Source: Acidiferrum sp963764675 (lineage in GTDB: Bacteria; Acidobacteriota; Terriglobia; Acidiferrales; UBA7541). Taken from it: a stretch of DNA of 64,000 nucleotides. Shown one piece after another: positions 29,317-38,347 of this stretch (position 1 is the stretch's first letter; the number at the start of each line of letters is the position of its first letter). Under the pieces are notes generated by a model that was not told the origin of the DNA, made no database searches, and saw nothing but the letters and a program-made list of their open reading frames with translations. Position numbers and translations under genes: made by a program. Location of the stretch: contig CAVXTQ010000012.1 of assembly GCA_963764675.1 (NCBI GenBank), positions 225,582 through 289,581 of the forward strand, read 5' to 3'.

Positions 29317-30033
29317 TCAGTGCGCCGTCGACGGCCCCGGTGTCCCATCGGACCATTCATTGGCCAAAACTATGAAAATGGTCACACGTTGTTCAGGGTT
29401 ATTGGCCGCTATAATCGGCGAGCCAGGCAGATTGGCTCCCCAGCTTTTCTCGGCATCACCCGCAACAAGAAACATCACGTGTGGATGCCAACTCTTGGCG
29501 CCGTCGTTCAGATACTGTTGCTTCGACATCATGTAGCACATCGCTCCAGGCGCAAGCGGGGGCAGTTCTTTCTTCTCGAGTGCCGACACGGTTGCCGCGC
29601 CGATCTCCGCTTTCGATTTTCCTGCGAGTGCCAACCTGGTCTTCATAAGAAAGATAGGCAGAAAAGTGCTTGCGGCTGCCGGGTTGTAGCAAGTGGGGGC
29701 GCGCATTTTGGGATTCCAGAAGTCCGACGCATCGCTCGGGTTCGCCCATGCTCTCTCCACAATGCAGAGAAAGCCATTCGAACCTTTCACGGCGGTTGCA
29801 TAGCCATCGCGTCGCAGTACCATCACTTCGGCTGCATCCGAAACCGACGCTGGGGCAGCACTACGAGCCAGCGCGATCTCGGCATTCTCGTCCGAAATCA
29901 AATACTGATCGAGAGGCGCCATGACCGGATAGGGAGCCGCCTTTTCCACCTGTGCTCGTAAACAGATCGGACAGGATAAAAAGACCAGAACAATCAATGC
30001 TAAAGCGGCGCTCCTGATATTGATCTTCCGCAT
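29317..30033 (-). CDS. Secreted hypothetical protein
   Basis: 238 residues, signal peptide (RSAALALIVLVFLSCPICL, 6-24) and strong GGAGG before the ATG. The mature part contains NGFLCIVERAW, CYNPAAASTFLP, YMMSKQQYLNDG and SWHPHVMFLV. These look like a conserved family I recall as uncharacterised in Acidobacteriota. No enzyme motif is evident. Confidence 0.6.
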   Translation of the reverse strand: MRKINIRSAALALIVLVFLSCPICLRAQVEKAAPYPVMAPLDQYLISDENAEIALARSAAPASVSDAAEVMVLRRDGYATAVKGSNGFLCIVERAWANPSDASDFWNPKMRAPTCYNPAAASTFLPIFLMKTRLALAGKSKAEIGAATVSALEKKELPPLAPGAMCYMMSKQQYLNDGAKSWHPHVMFLVAGDAEKSWGANLPGSPIIAANNPEQRVTIFIVLANEWSDGTPGPSTAH

Positions 30034-30268
30034 CTGATCCTCCGTTAGAAGCAATTGCGTGAACCTACATTTTTCGGACATTCAGCGTGCTACCGATCGC
30101 ACCAGTTTGGATACGTCAGTGCAAGTGGGACTATTTCTTGGCTGCTCGAGCTGCCATTTGAAGCACCCAGGGGCAACATGACACGTGAGCCCGGAGTTCC
30201 CGTCTCCCACAAAGCAGTAACGGCGTTCAGGACACTCTGGCGGTTCCTTCCGCACCGTTCGTCTTGCT

Positions 30269-30883
30269 CTAAACCCGCGAGCCGGACATCTTCGACTGAG
30301 CTCCTGGCGGTTCGCGGAAAGGATCCATCGGAATCGGAGAGTACTCGACCTCGATGACCTCGAGATTCTCCGTCTTCGCTGGCGCGCGCAGGTCCACACG
30401 GTCGCCGGGGCTCGCCTTCATCAGCGCATTGGCGACAGGCGAGCGCCAACTGATGTAGCCGCGGTCGAGGTCCACCTCGTCGATGCCTACGATCGAGACG
30501 ACGTGTTCGAGGCCGGAGGCGTCCTTGTAGGTCACGGTTGCGCCGAAGAAAACGCGCGTAGCGACTGACCCTGGCCGAGGAGCGGCGGGATCGACGACCA
30601 CGGCCGCGTCAATGCGTTTCGTGAGAAAGCGAATCCGCGAATCGATCTGGCCTAACCGTCGTTTGCCGTAGAGGTAGTCGGCGTTTTCACTGCGGTCCCC
30701 GTTACTAGCAGCCCACGCTACGACCTCCACCACCGCGGGCCGCTCGCGACTCAGAAGGAACAAATGCTCGTCTTTCAGTCGCTGCAACCCGGCGGGCGTG
30801 ATGTAGTTTTTGAGTGTCGGGCCCGCTTCCTCGAGCACCGGTCCTCGGAGCGGCCGCTTTTCTCGCATTTGCCAATCTGTCAT
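30269..30883 (-). CDS. greB: GreA/GreB-type transcription elongation factor
   Basis: 204 residues. The N-terminal coiled coil contains ITPAGLQRLKDEH and, at its tip, the acidic NGDRSENADYLYGKRRL that enters the RNA polymerase secondary channel to stimulate transcript cleavage. The C-terminal FKBP-like domain ends with SPVANALMKASPGDRVDLRA. Sequence fits GreB rather than GreA (YLYGKRRLGQIDSRIRFL). The C-terminal tail after residue ~185 is longer than usual. A second Gre factor on an island may affect expression of the cargo (inference). Confidence 0.85.
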   Translation of the reverse strand: MTDWQMREKRPLRGPVLEEAGPTLKNYITPAGLQRLKDEHLFLLSRERPAVVEVVAWAASNGDRSENADYLYGKRRLGQIDSRIRFLTKRIDAAVVVDPAAPRPGSVATRVFFGATVTYKDASGLEHVVSIVGIDEVDLDRGYISWRSPVANALMKASPGDRVDLRAPAKTENLEVIEVEYSPIPMDPFREPPGAQSKMSGSRV

Positions 30884-31572
30884 GGGATTTCGTGTACTTG
30901 TGGGTGACCCAACCTCGGAAGGTCCGCGCTCCTCGATCCCAATAATTCCTCGCACGATAAACGTGAGGTAAGCGGGCTAGACATTGAATGATACATCGGT
31001 CTTTCCTGTGACACTCTTAGAAAATGCGGTGACCCGTCCGATTGCATATCAAGGCAAAGAAGTATGCGGTTCACCCTAAGCGATGAGCCGATGAGGTGCC
31101 CATTCCCAATGAAGTATTTGTTTTCGACCTGTAGGCTCACGCTGATTCCGGGCGGTTGGTCGACGACCCGGAAGTTATTACAGAAGTTGCGCTTGGTCCC
31201 GATTAACGCGGAAACCGGACAAGTGCCCAAAAACAACTCGTTCTGGGCAAGCCGATCGGCCAATTTCGAACACGCAGAATCAATCATTTGCGGCCCGGGT
31301 AGAAGTGGAGTTTCTGGGCAGCCTCGGGTCCAATGGATCTACGGCACGTCTATCAACTTCCTCGAACGGGACTTGATCGGCCTGCACCTTGCCCCTTCGC
31401 GCTTCCGATATAACCCTAAGACTCCTGGCCCGGAATGACTTCCGGCCAGCCCGCTGTCCGCCCGATACCATAAGAGCACCGGAGCAAATGGCGGTGAACG
31501 CCAGCGAAAATCCTTGTTATCCCGAAGGCCATGCTGGTCGTACAATCATTCATTCAAAGCCGGAGACACACC
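30884..31572. other. Non-coding region between greB and the second permease
   Basis: About 690 bases without a supportable gene. At 31208-31225, 18 bases match the right outer end of inverted-repeat element copy B at 16 positions, possibly a lone remnant end. Nothing else was recognised. Confidence 0.4.
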
Positions 31573-34014
31573 TTGTCCCAAGACCTTCGGTACGCCTTAC
31601 GCATGCTCCGCAAGAACGCGCTATCCACCCTAGTGATTCTGGCCTCCCTGGCTATCGGAATCGGCGCCAATTCCGCCATTTTCAGCGTGGTCGACTCCTT
31701 ATTGCTCCGCCCGCTCCCCTATCCCCAACCGGACCGCCTTGCCGCCGTATGGCTGCATTCTCCCGCCATCGGCATTCTCCGCGACTGGCCCTCCCCAGGC
31801 CAGTACATTGACATCCAAAACGAAAACCATTCCTTCCAGCAAATGGCCCTCGCCCAAAGCCGCACCTTCGTCTTGACCGGCCGCGAACAGCCGGAGCGCA
31901 TTTATGGAGCGCGTACGCAGTCCACCCTGTTGCAGATGCTCGGTGCCAAGCCTCTGCTCGGCCGTTTGTTTCTGCCGGAGGAGGACAAGCCCGGCAAACC
32001 GGACGTCGCCATTCTTACCGAGCGAGTTTGGAAACGCCTGTTCGATGCAGACCCCGCGATCATCGGGAAGACCATCGTGCTCAACAGTAACCCGTTCATC
32101 GTAGCGGGCGTACTGCAGAGCGGTTTCGTCCTTACCAACGAAGTGATGCCGTCGGAAACGCCCATGGACAAGATGGACATCTTTGCGCCCTTGCCCCTGG
32201 CAGCCGATGCAGCGGAAAACAGGCGCGACGAAAACTACAACATTATGGTCCGCCTCAAGCCGGGCGTCTCTGTGCAACAGGCGCAGGCAGACATCGACGT
32301 AATTGCCAGCCGCATCCGCGAGAAGGATAAGCGCGACGCCAGTTTCGGCATGTATGTAGTCGGACTGCAAGAGCAGGTGGTCGGCGACGTACGCCGATTC
32401 CTGCTGGTGCTGCTCGGGTCGGTCGGGCTGGTGCTGTTGATCGCGTGCGCCAACGTCGCAAACCTGCTGCTCACGCGTGCCGCAGGGCGAGAAAAAGAAG
32501 TAGCTATCCGCACAGCTTTGGGCGCGGGCTGGCAGCAGATTGCCCGACAGCTACTTACCGAGAGTGTTCTCTTGGGACTTCTCGGCGGTGCGGCCGGGCT
32601 GCTCGTTGCCCAACTGAGTATTTACATGGTGCGCGCAATGAACCCCGGAAACATTCCGCGATTGGAAGACATTGCCATCAATACCGCGGTCCTGATGTTC
32701 ACTTTTGGAGTCTCCCTGGCCACCGGAATTCTCTTCGGTATTGCGCCGGTGTGGCGCGCCATCAAAGTGGACTTGAACGTGTCGCTCAAATCCGGTGGCC
32801 GCAGCGGACAGAGCGACGGTGGCCTGCACGCACACCGGCGCAGTTTGCGAGGGTTGCTGGTAGTTTCCGAACTGACTCTTTCGTTGATGCTTTTGATCGG
32901 GGCCGGCCTGCTGATTCGCAGCTTCGTGCGATTGCAAAGCGTGCCACCGGGATTCGCCACCGATCATGTGCTGACCATGGAAGTGGCTGCAGCCGGCAAG
33001 AAGTACCAGGACGATAAAAACGATAAACCAATCATCAATTTCTACAAGGAAGTCGAGAGCCGCATCGCCCACCTGCCAGGAGTAGTCGCGGAGGGTGTGG
33101 TTTCGGCGCTGCCGCTGACGGGTGAGGTAGGTTGGGGAGGCATCAGCGTGGAGGGTTACACTCCGTCTCCGGGGCAGGAGTTGCAAGTGGATATGCGCAT
33201 CGCAAGCACCGATTATTTTCGGACCATGGAGATTCCTCTGCGCAAGGGCCGCTATTTCACGGAAGATGACGCCGCGGATAAGCCACAAGTGGTGATCATC
33301 GACGAGAAATTCGCACAGCGCTTCTGGCCAGACGGTGATGCCATTGGAAAACACCTGTGGTTCAACCCCAAGAAGCCGATGACGATCATGGGTGTAGTGG
33401 GCGTGGTCAAACAATACGGTCTCGAGACCGACGGCAAGATCGCGACCTATTTTCCGCAGCAGCAGCGGCCCGGCGATAGAATGTTTCTGGCGGTCCGCGT
33501 CTCGTCCGAACCGGCAGGACTATCTTCCGCCGTCGTAAGCCAAATCCATGCCGTCGATCCGGACGTGGCCGTTTACGGAATCCGGACCATGCAAGACCGC
33601 TTGCACGATTCCCTGGCGCGCCAGCGCTTTTCGAGCACCATGCTGGCTGCCTTCGCGTCCTTCGCGATGCTGCTGGCCGCCTTGGGCCTCTACGGCGTAA
33701 TGTCCTACCTCGTAACCCAAAGCACTCGCGATATTGGAGTCGTCATGGCCCTCGGCGCGCGCTCCGGCGACGTCATCAAGCTCGTATTGCGCCAGGGAAT
33801 GCAACTCGCCGCAATCGGCATCGTTGCCGGCCTCGCCGGCGCACTCGGGTTGACTCGCGTTATGGACAGCTTGCTATTTGGGGTGAGTGCCACAGATGCG
33901 CTCACCTTCGCGACAGTGCCGGCGCTATTGACGGCGGTAGCGTTGGCCGCGACCGTCATTCCCGCGTGGAGGGCAACTCGAGTGGACCCAATGGTCGCGT
34001 TGCGAGAAGAATAG
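31573..34014 (+). CDS. MacB/FtsX-type large permease (orphan ABC permease), intact
   Basis: 813 residues from a TTG start with GGAG upstream (an ATG at 31531 is an alternative). Order: short N terminus LSQDLRYALRMLRKNA, membrane helix, MacB periplasmic domain (about 60-250), FtsX helices (about 285-410, VLLIACANVANLLLTRAAGR), a second MacB domain (about 440-660) and final FtsX helices ending ATRVDPMVALREE. There is no adjacent PadR or ATPase gene. It is a paralogue of the permease at 26219 but lacks that protein's N-terminal extension. Confidence 0.88.
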   Translation: MSQDLRYALRMLRKNALSTLVILASLAIGIGANSAIFSVVDSLLLRPLPYPQPDRLAAVWLHSPAIGILRDWPSPGQYIDIQNENHSFQQMALAQSRTFVLTGREQPERIYGARTQSTLLQMLGAKPLLGRLFLPEEDKPGKPDVAILTERVWKRLFDADPAIIGKTIVLNSNPFIVAGVLQSGFVLTNEVMPSETPMDKMDIFAPLPLAADAAENRRDENYNIMVRLKPGVSVQQAQADIDVIASRIREKDKRDASFGMYVVGLQEQVVGDVRRFLLVLLGSVGLVLLIACANVANLLLTRAAGREKEVAIRTALGAGWQQIARQLLTESVLLGLLGGAAGLLVAQLSIYMVRAMNPGNIPRLEDIAINTAVLMFTFGVSLATGILFGIAPVWRAIKVDLNVSLKSGGRSGQSDGGLHAHRRSLRGLLVVSELTLSLMLLIGAGLLIRSFVRLQSVPPGFATDHVLTMEVAAAGKKYQDDKNDKPIINFYKEVESRIAHLPGVVAEGVVSALPLTGEVGWGGISVEGYTPSPGQELQVDMRIASTDYFRTMEIPLRKGRYFTEDDAADKPQVVIIDEKFAQRFWPDGDAIGKHLWFNPKKPMTIMGVVGVVKQYGLETDGKIATYFPQQQRPGDRMFLAVRVSSEPAGLSSAVVSQIHAVDPDVAVYGIRTMQDRLHDSLARQRFSSTMLAAFASFAMLLAALGLYGVMSYLVTQSTRDIGVVMALGARSGDVIKLVLRQGMQLAAIGIVAGLAGALGLTRVMDSLLFGVSATDALTFATVPALLTAVALAATVIPAWRATRVDPMVALREE

Positions 34015-34378
34015 CGGCGAGCGTCGAAGTTTTATTCATTTCGATGTATTTCAGCGCTGCGTTTCCAACCTCGATTCCCGGATCAGGTGACCCTCGACGT
34101 TCGCTGAGGCCGATTCGCGGTTCGTTGTGGGAAACTTCGATGACCGCACGTCTAACATCCGTGGGCCCACAGTCCGGCGAATTCTGCGCGAGTTGTCGGC
34201 AAACCGGAAGTAATTCGCTAACTTCCGGATTGCCGTAATCCGTCCAGAGTCGATGCCGAGCGCGGAGATCACTTCCTACAAGCCGACTTCCCGTTACCGA
34301 ATCCCTGCGGCCCGCTTCAATGAGGTTTCACAGTTCCCGGACGTTGCCCGCTCCACGAATGCCGCGACAGCGCGCATC
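34015..34378. other. Intergenic region with hairpin and dispersed repeat
   Basis: About 360 bases between convergent genes. It contains an inverted repeat (CCGGAAGT...ACTTCCGG, 34204-34228) and a 56-bp block at 34234-34289 repeated at 63314-63369. No gene seen. Confidence 0.5.
34234..34289. repeat. Dispersed 56-bp repeat, copy 1
   Basis: Matches 63314-63369 at 50 of 56 positions in the same orientation; the most conserved part is GCGGAGATCACTTCCTAC. Confidence 0.6.
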
Positions 34379-36164
34379 TCAGGGGAAGCCCGTCACCTTC
34401 GGCGTCACGCGAGGATGTATCGCGGTCGCCTCGCCCGTGTCGTCGATCACATGGCTGATCGCGCCGTGATCGCCCAGCGCCACGGTGATCATGTCGTGGA
34501 ACCTTACCTCCGGGCTCTTCGGCGTCTCGATTGCGCGGGTCAGCCTGACATCCGGATAGATGAAGACGCTGTACACGCCCAGCCCCCACGCCTCATGCGT
34601 CGTCACTCCATCTGCCACCTTGTACGAGGCCCAGCCGTTCACCCCCGGCGCACTCGTATAGCTCGCCTGGTTCGGAGGATCGTAAGGAATCTCGGACTGA
34701 TAAAAATACGTTCGCCCGCCATTGCCATTCCACAGAACCTGGAATTGCTGGTGATGCTCCACAAACAGGCCATAGATCGTGACCTGGTTTCCATTCACCA
34801 CCAGCCCGTTCTCGCTGGTATTCAGCTCCCAGCCCACTCCGGCGCCGTGGTCCGCTCTCCAGATCCACGTATGGTCCACCAGTGTGTCGTTGCTGTTGAT
34901 CCTCAAATTCACCTTGGCCCGGCCCACGCCCGCGCCGCCCACGCGAAAGAAAACATCGTGCAGCGTGATCGGGTCCTTCGCATGGCGCGCCCGGCTTCCC
35001 TCCGGCCCCACCTCCAGCAGCACCGGAGACTCGCTCGGCCCTGCATCGAAGAGCAGCCCCGCAATCTCGATCCCGTCCGCATCGGCCGTCGTCATCGCCG
35101 CCGTGCCCTTCATCGGACGTAGCGTCGCAAACCCGAGCCCCAGCACCACCGCATGCGGCCGTGTCACACGAATCGGAGCGGTCAGTTCATAGATCCCCGG
35201 CGTCAGAATCAGGTTCTTGCCTTGGGCAAGCTGCGCGTTGATCGTCTCCGCCGTATCCACATCCGGGCGCGCAATATAAAACCGCGTAATCGGAATTGTC
35301 TCTCCCGGCGTTTCCCCGCCGCGCCACGTAATCCCGACGCTGTCGCTGTGCAGCTCCGGAACCCGCACGCTGAACTCGCCCGCAGCATTCACCTGCAGGA
35401 ACGGCTTCTCGCGCACCACTGGCGTATGCGCCACCTTCGTGTACGGCGGCGAAGGCCATGCGCCTTCCGGCGGATGCACCACACCGACAAACACCATGTT
35501 CCAGTTCGCACCCGTCCAACTCTTCCAGTCGCAGTTGCGCGAGATCCACTGCTGCTGGCTGCCGGAGTCGACATTCCCATCCACCAGCGAATCCGACATC
35601 CAGCCGCCGCTTGCCCAGCCATGATTCTGGTGCAGCACCAGGTCGCCGCGTACATGCATGCGCCGCAGCGACACCGCCTGCGAGACCGCCCACTGCATCG
35701 TGCCGCCAGCCGGCTTTATCGAGAGCCCTTCCGCAGCTCTCCAGAAGGTCGTCGTCGCATTGTTGTGCTCATGATTCGCATCCGCATGCACGTTGCCCGC
35801 AATCCGCGTTGCATCGGGCGACGCGCCAAGCCCTATCACCTCCGTGTAGAAGCCCACCGGCACGTCCACCGAATAGTTTCCCGGCAGGAATAGCAGCGCG
35901 TTCCGCTGCTGCTCCAAACTCGTTGTGCTCCTGCGTCGCATACACCGCATCGATCTGCTTCTGGATCGCCTGCGATGGCATCGACGGATCGAAGATCAGT
36001 ACATTGGGTCCGAACTCCGGCTTCGCGCCCTTCGCCGCAGGGGTCGGCACAGCCGTCGTCAGCCACAGCCGCGCTTCCCCCTCCTGCTGCGCGTTCAACG
36101 ACAAGGACAACAAGGAACAGAACAGCAGGATACAAGACGAAAACAGGACCAATCTCAGCTTCAT
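34379..36164 (-). CDS. Large secreted beta-helix protein, apparent frameshift
   Basis: About 594 residues with a signal peptide (LVLFSSCILLFCSLLSLSL). The mature part begins GPNVLIFDPSMPSQAIQ and, after one frameshift near 35912, continues NALLFLPGNYSVDVPVGFYT. Repeating short strands with turns such as NGLVVNGNQVTIYGLFVEHH indicate a right-handed parallel beta-helix of the pectate-lyase/GH55 type. Relatives are sometimes labelled adenylyl cyclase, which the sequence does not support. It is probably a carbohydrate-active or carbohydrate-binding exported protein; no catalytic residues can be named. Last complete gene before the integrase remnant. Confidence 0.7.
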
Positions 36165-36520
36165 GAGGACTCCGCCTTACGATGGGTACAGCCTTTTGAA
36201 ACGAACGATTGCGCTAATAAGAAGCAACAGCCGTACCACGATTCGCCAACGATATGAGCAGGGCAGAATCGCGCCTGTCAACCCCGGCGACCACGACAAG
36301 CCGCAGAAGGAATGGATTTGAGCCGGTTAGCCGGATCGGAGAGCATAGGCAGCCAACACTCTCTTTCTGGCAATTGTGCGACAACGCGACAAAATTATGG
36401 GATAGAAGAGTTGGCTCGGCAGGAATCTATGTTCCCTCGGTTACGCCCATCTGCAATTAAGTTGTTTGTTGTCTGTCTTCAATTTGCTACCGAGAAACGC
36501 GCTTGTATTGACTGGTCTGA
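36165..36520. other. Intergenic region before the integrase remnant
   Basis: About 350 bases. It may include the lost N-terminal half of the integrase gene in decayed form, but no frame there resembles an integrase. Confidence 0.4.
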
Positions 36521-36973
36521 CCGACTTCCCGGTTGACGCAAAAACGGAGAAAGCGCGTCGTGCTTCCCATTCCGCAGGAGCTCTTTTTCGCGCTCGAAAC
36601 CGAGCTGCATGACCGGCAAAACCCACAAGGCTGCGACCGCGTACTGTAGAATCCGACCACACGAACTCCGATGACCAGGCCACGGCTCTGTCAGCGCATG
36701 TTAGCGCTAGGCCAGCGGACAGGCGTCGCGGAGGCCCATCCCCATCGCTACCGGGACACCTTCGCCGTGGATCTCCTGGCGCGTGGGGCAAGCCCGTATG
36801 ACGTGGCCAAGCTTCTCGGGGATACGGTGGCAACGGTGGTGAAGCACTACGCACCCTTTGTGAAGGAACTTCGGGACCGGGCGCGCCGCATTATAGAAAA
36901 TGGCGAAGGTTTGGAAAAACCCGATTGCACAAATTCTGCACAGTCGGGACGAACTTCGACGAGGATTCAGTGA
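36521..36973 (+). pseudogene. Tyrosine integrase remnant (C-terminal catalytic part)
   Basis: One frame reads KRRKRVVLPIPQELFFALE, an in-frame TAG at 36647, then NPTTRTPMTRPRLCQ and the catalytic C terminus AHPHRYRDTFAVDLLARG, ASPYDVAKLLGD and TVVKHYAPF. The HxxR box and the final Tyr of phage-type integrases are visible; the first catalytic Arg and the DNA-binding N-terminal half are missing. The gene points at the rnpB 3' end and stops 17 bp before the repeat, the normal place for an integrase. The stop codon could be a single-base change of a sense codon such as TGG. Confidence 0.8.
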
Positions 36974-36988
36974 TAGCAAAGAACTTAG

Positions 36989-37553
36989 TGGCGGGCGAGC
37001 CTGTAAGCCGGATTCTGTGCCGCATGCAGCCGTGATGCGAGCTGCATACCGCGGCGATCATTCCTCTAGGCCACGGCTCGCGCCGTGGCTCCAGCGGCCT
37101 ACCCGAGGGTTGCTCTTTGCGATGGCTTGCGCCGCCGCAGAGGGAGCGCGTTGGCTTCCGCAAACGCTGACTCGACGAGCCGGGCCGGCTCTCCCCTCCT
37201 ATTTGGCCTTGCACCACGCGGGGTTTTCCGTGCCTCGGGTGTTACCACCCGAGCGGTGGGCTCTTACCCCACCTTTTCACCCTTGCCAAACGATGCGAGC
37301 GATTCGAAGACGTCTCGCAGGTTTTCCTGCGCGATGCCACCGTGCTGCGCGTCGCCGGCGGTACATTTTCTGTGGCACTTTCCGTGAGCGATCCGAACGG
37401 CGCCGGCCGAAGCCTGCGTCACCCAAAGCGCCCCCCTGGCGTTACCAGGCGCGTTGCCCTTATTCCTGACATGACTCAGGACGGTGTCCGGACTTTCCTC
37501 CCGTCCAGCCATCTTGCGATGGCCAGACCGGCGATCACCCGGCCCGCCCGCCA
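36989..37553 (-). ncRNA. rnpB: RNase P RNA, bacterial class A
   Basis: The minus strand shows the universal landmarks: GGACGGGAGGAAAGTCCGGA near the 5' end, the GGGCAACGCGCC-type P3/P4 region, CCACAGAAAATGTACCGCC, GGGTGAAAAGGTGGGGTAAG and the 3' end AGAATCCGGCTTACAGGC. The outer ends pair as P1 (TGGCGGGC with GCCCGCCA), which sets the limits. Length ~565 is on the long side because of GC-rich peripheral helices. RNase P RNA is the catalytic part of the enzyme that matures tRNA 5' ends. No T-run follows the 3' end here; a T6 run instead follows the scar copy at 15149. Confidence 0.95.
36990..37016. repeat. Right attachment-site repeat within rnpB 3' end
   Basis: The 27 bp forming the 3' end of the intact rnpB, identical to 15149-15175. 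Confidence 0.85.
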
Positions 37554-37711
37554 CCTCCATTATACCCTCGAATCCGCCGTGAATTTCGCTAACGCTTGCC
37601 GCATCATTCCGCCCATCAAGTCCCCAAACGCTCGGCGATCAGCTCCTTCGCTGTAGTTACTAGTGCGTTCGATGCTTATGCTGTACCTGCGCCGCCAGCT
37701 ACAATCGACCC

Positions 37712-38344
37712 ATGCAGGTCAAGGAAGCCAAGGATTTCCTCGTTCAGCAAGCCGCCGAACAAGCGCAACGCGATGGCGTTCCACTCTCCGATCTTGAAAA
37801 ACGAATGATGTACTTCACCGAAGGTGACGACGCTCTCGAGGATCCCGTCGCGCTAAATGAAGAGTTCGAGGCGCAATGCGACATGGCGGAGTACGAAACC
37901 AAGATTACGCGTCTTCTAGTCCATGCGTACCGCCGGCTAAGAAAAGAAAGTCCGACGGCCGCTGCAACTTGGGATACCGCCATCCGCAAGCTCAAGAAGG
38001 GTGACCACTACATCCTTGTGATGTGGGCCCAACGGTCTTCCACCCAATGGGGATTCTGGAAAACGATGGGAGCTTCGCTGCTCTTCGTCGTGTCTTCGAT
38101 GGCTCTGATCGCGCTGCTAGATCACTACAATATCCATGGGAGTTGGACCAAGAGAGGCGCCGCAGTTTCTGGCACATACACGTCATTGCCCACATGGTTT
38201 CAGTGGTCGATCCTCGCGCTCATGTTGGGCGGGTATGTCTACGTGGTCTTTCCTGCGGCATGCAACCGATCGGCTCAGACAATTAGTCAATTGATTGCAA
38301 GACTCCTGCGCGTTAGCGCCAAAAACAGTCCAGACAGGAAGTAA
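37712..38344 (+). CDS. Membrane protein of unknown function
   Basis: 210 residues. A charged helical N-terminal half (1-115; EQAQRDGVPLSDLEKRMMYF) is followed by two membrane segments (about 120-140, ASLLFVVSSMALIALL; and 165-185, WSILALMLGGYVYVVF). I recognise the LSDLEKRMMYFTE phrase as recurring in acidobacterial proteins of unknown function. It converges with ligA; the stops are 4 bp apart. Confidence 0.65.
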   Translation: MQVKEAKDFLVQQAAEQAQRDGVPLSDLEKRMMYFTEGDDALEDPVALNEEFEAQCDMAEYETKITRLLVHAYRRLRKESPTAAATWDTAIRKLKKGDHYILVMWAQRSSTQWGFWKTMGASLLFVVSSMALIALLDHYNIHGSWTKRGAAVSGTYTSLPTWFQWSILALMLGGYVYVVFPAACNRSAQTISQLIARLLRVSAKNSPDRK

Positions 38345-38347
38345 TCC

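Larger units (their letters stand above)
15149..37016. mobile_element. Probable integrative genomic island inserted in the 3' end of rnpB
   Basis: The interval is bounded by exact 27-bp direct repeats of the rnpB 3' end. A tyrosine-integrase remnant (36521-36973) ends 17 bp inside the right repeat, the usual arrangement for site-specific integrative elements. The right copy belongs to the complete rnpB; the left copy is a scar. Cargo is mixed: Crp-type regulator, pyruvate:ferredoxin oxidoreductase, IS110 transposase, two inverted-repeat elements, two large permeases with PadR, GreB and secreted proteins. No conjugation or phage structural genes are visible, and the integrase is broken, so the element is probably immobile now. 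Confidence 0.72.

Noticed and set aside
31064..31438. 124-residue plus-strand frame upstream of the second permease
   Set aside because: Composition is random-like, no recognised motif, and it contains a repeat-end match in its middle.
34253..35893. Long plus-strand frames opposite the beta-helix protein
   Set aside because: Arginine/histidine-rich shadows with no start signals; the minus strand shows a signal peptide and coherent beta-helix.
36441..37656. Open frames over and around rnpB
   Set aside because: They overlap the conserved structural RNA on both strands and have no protein-like features.
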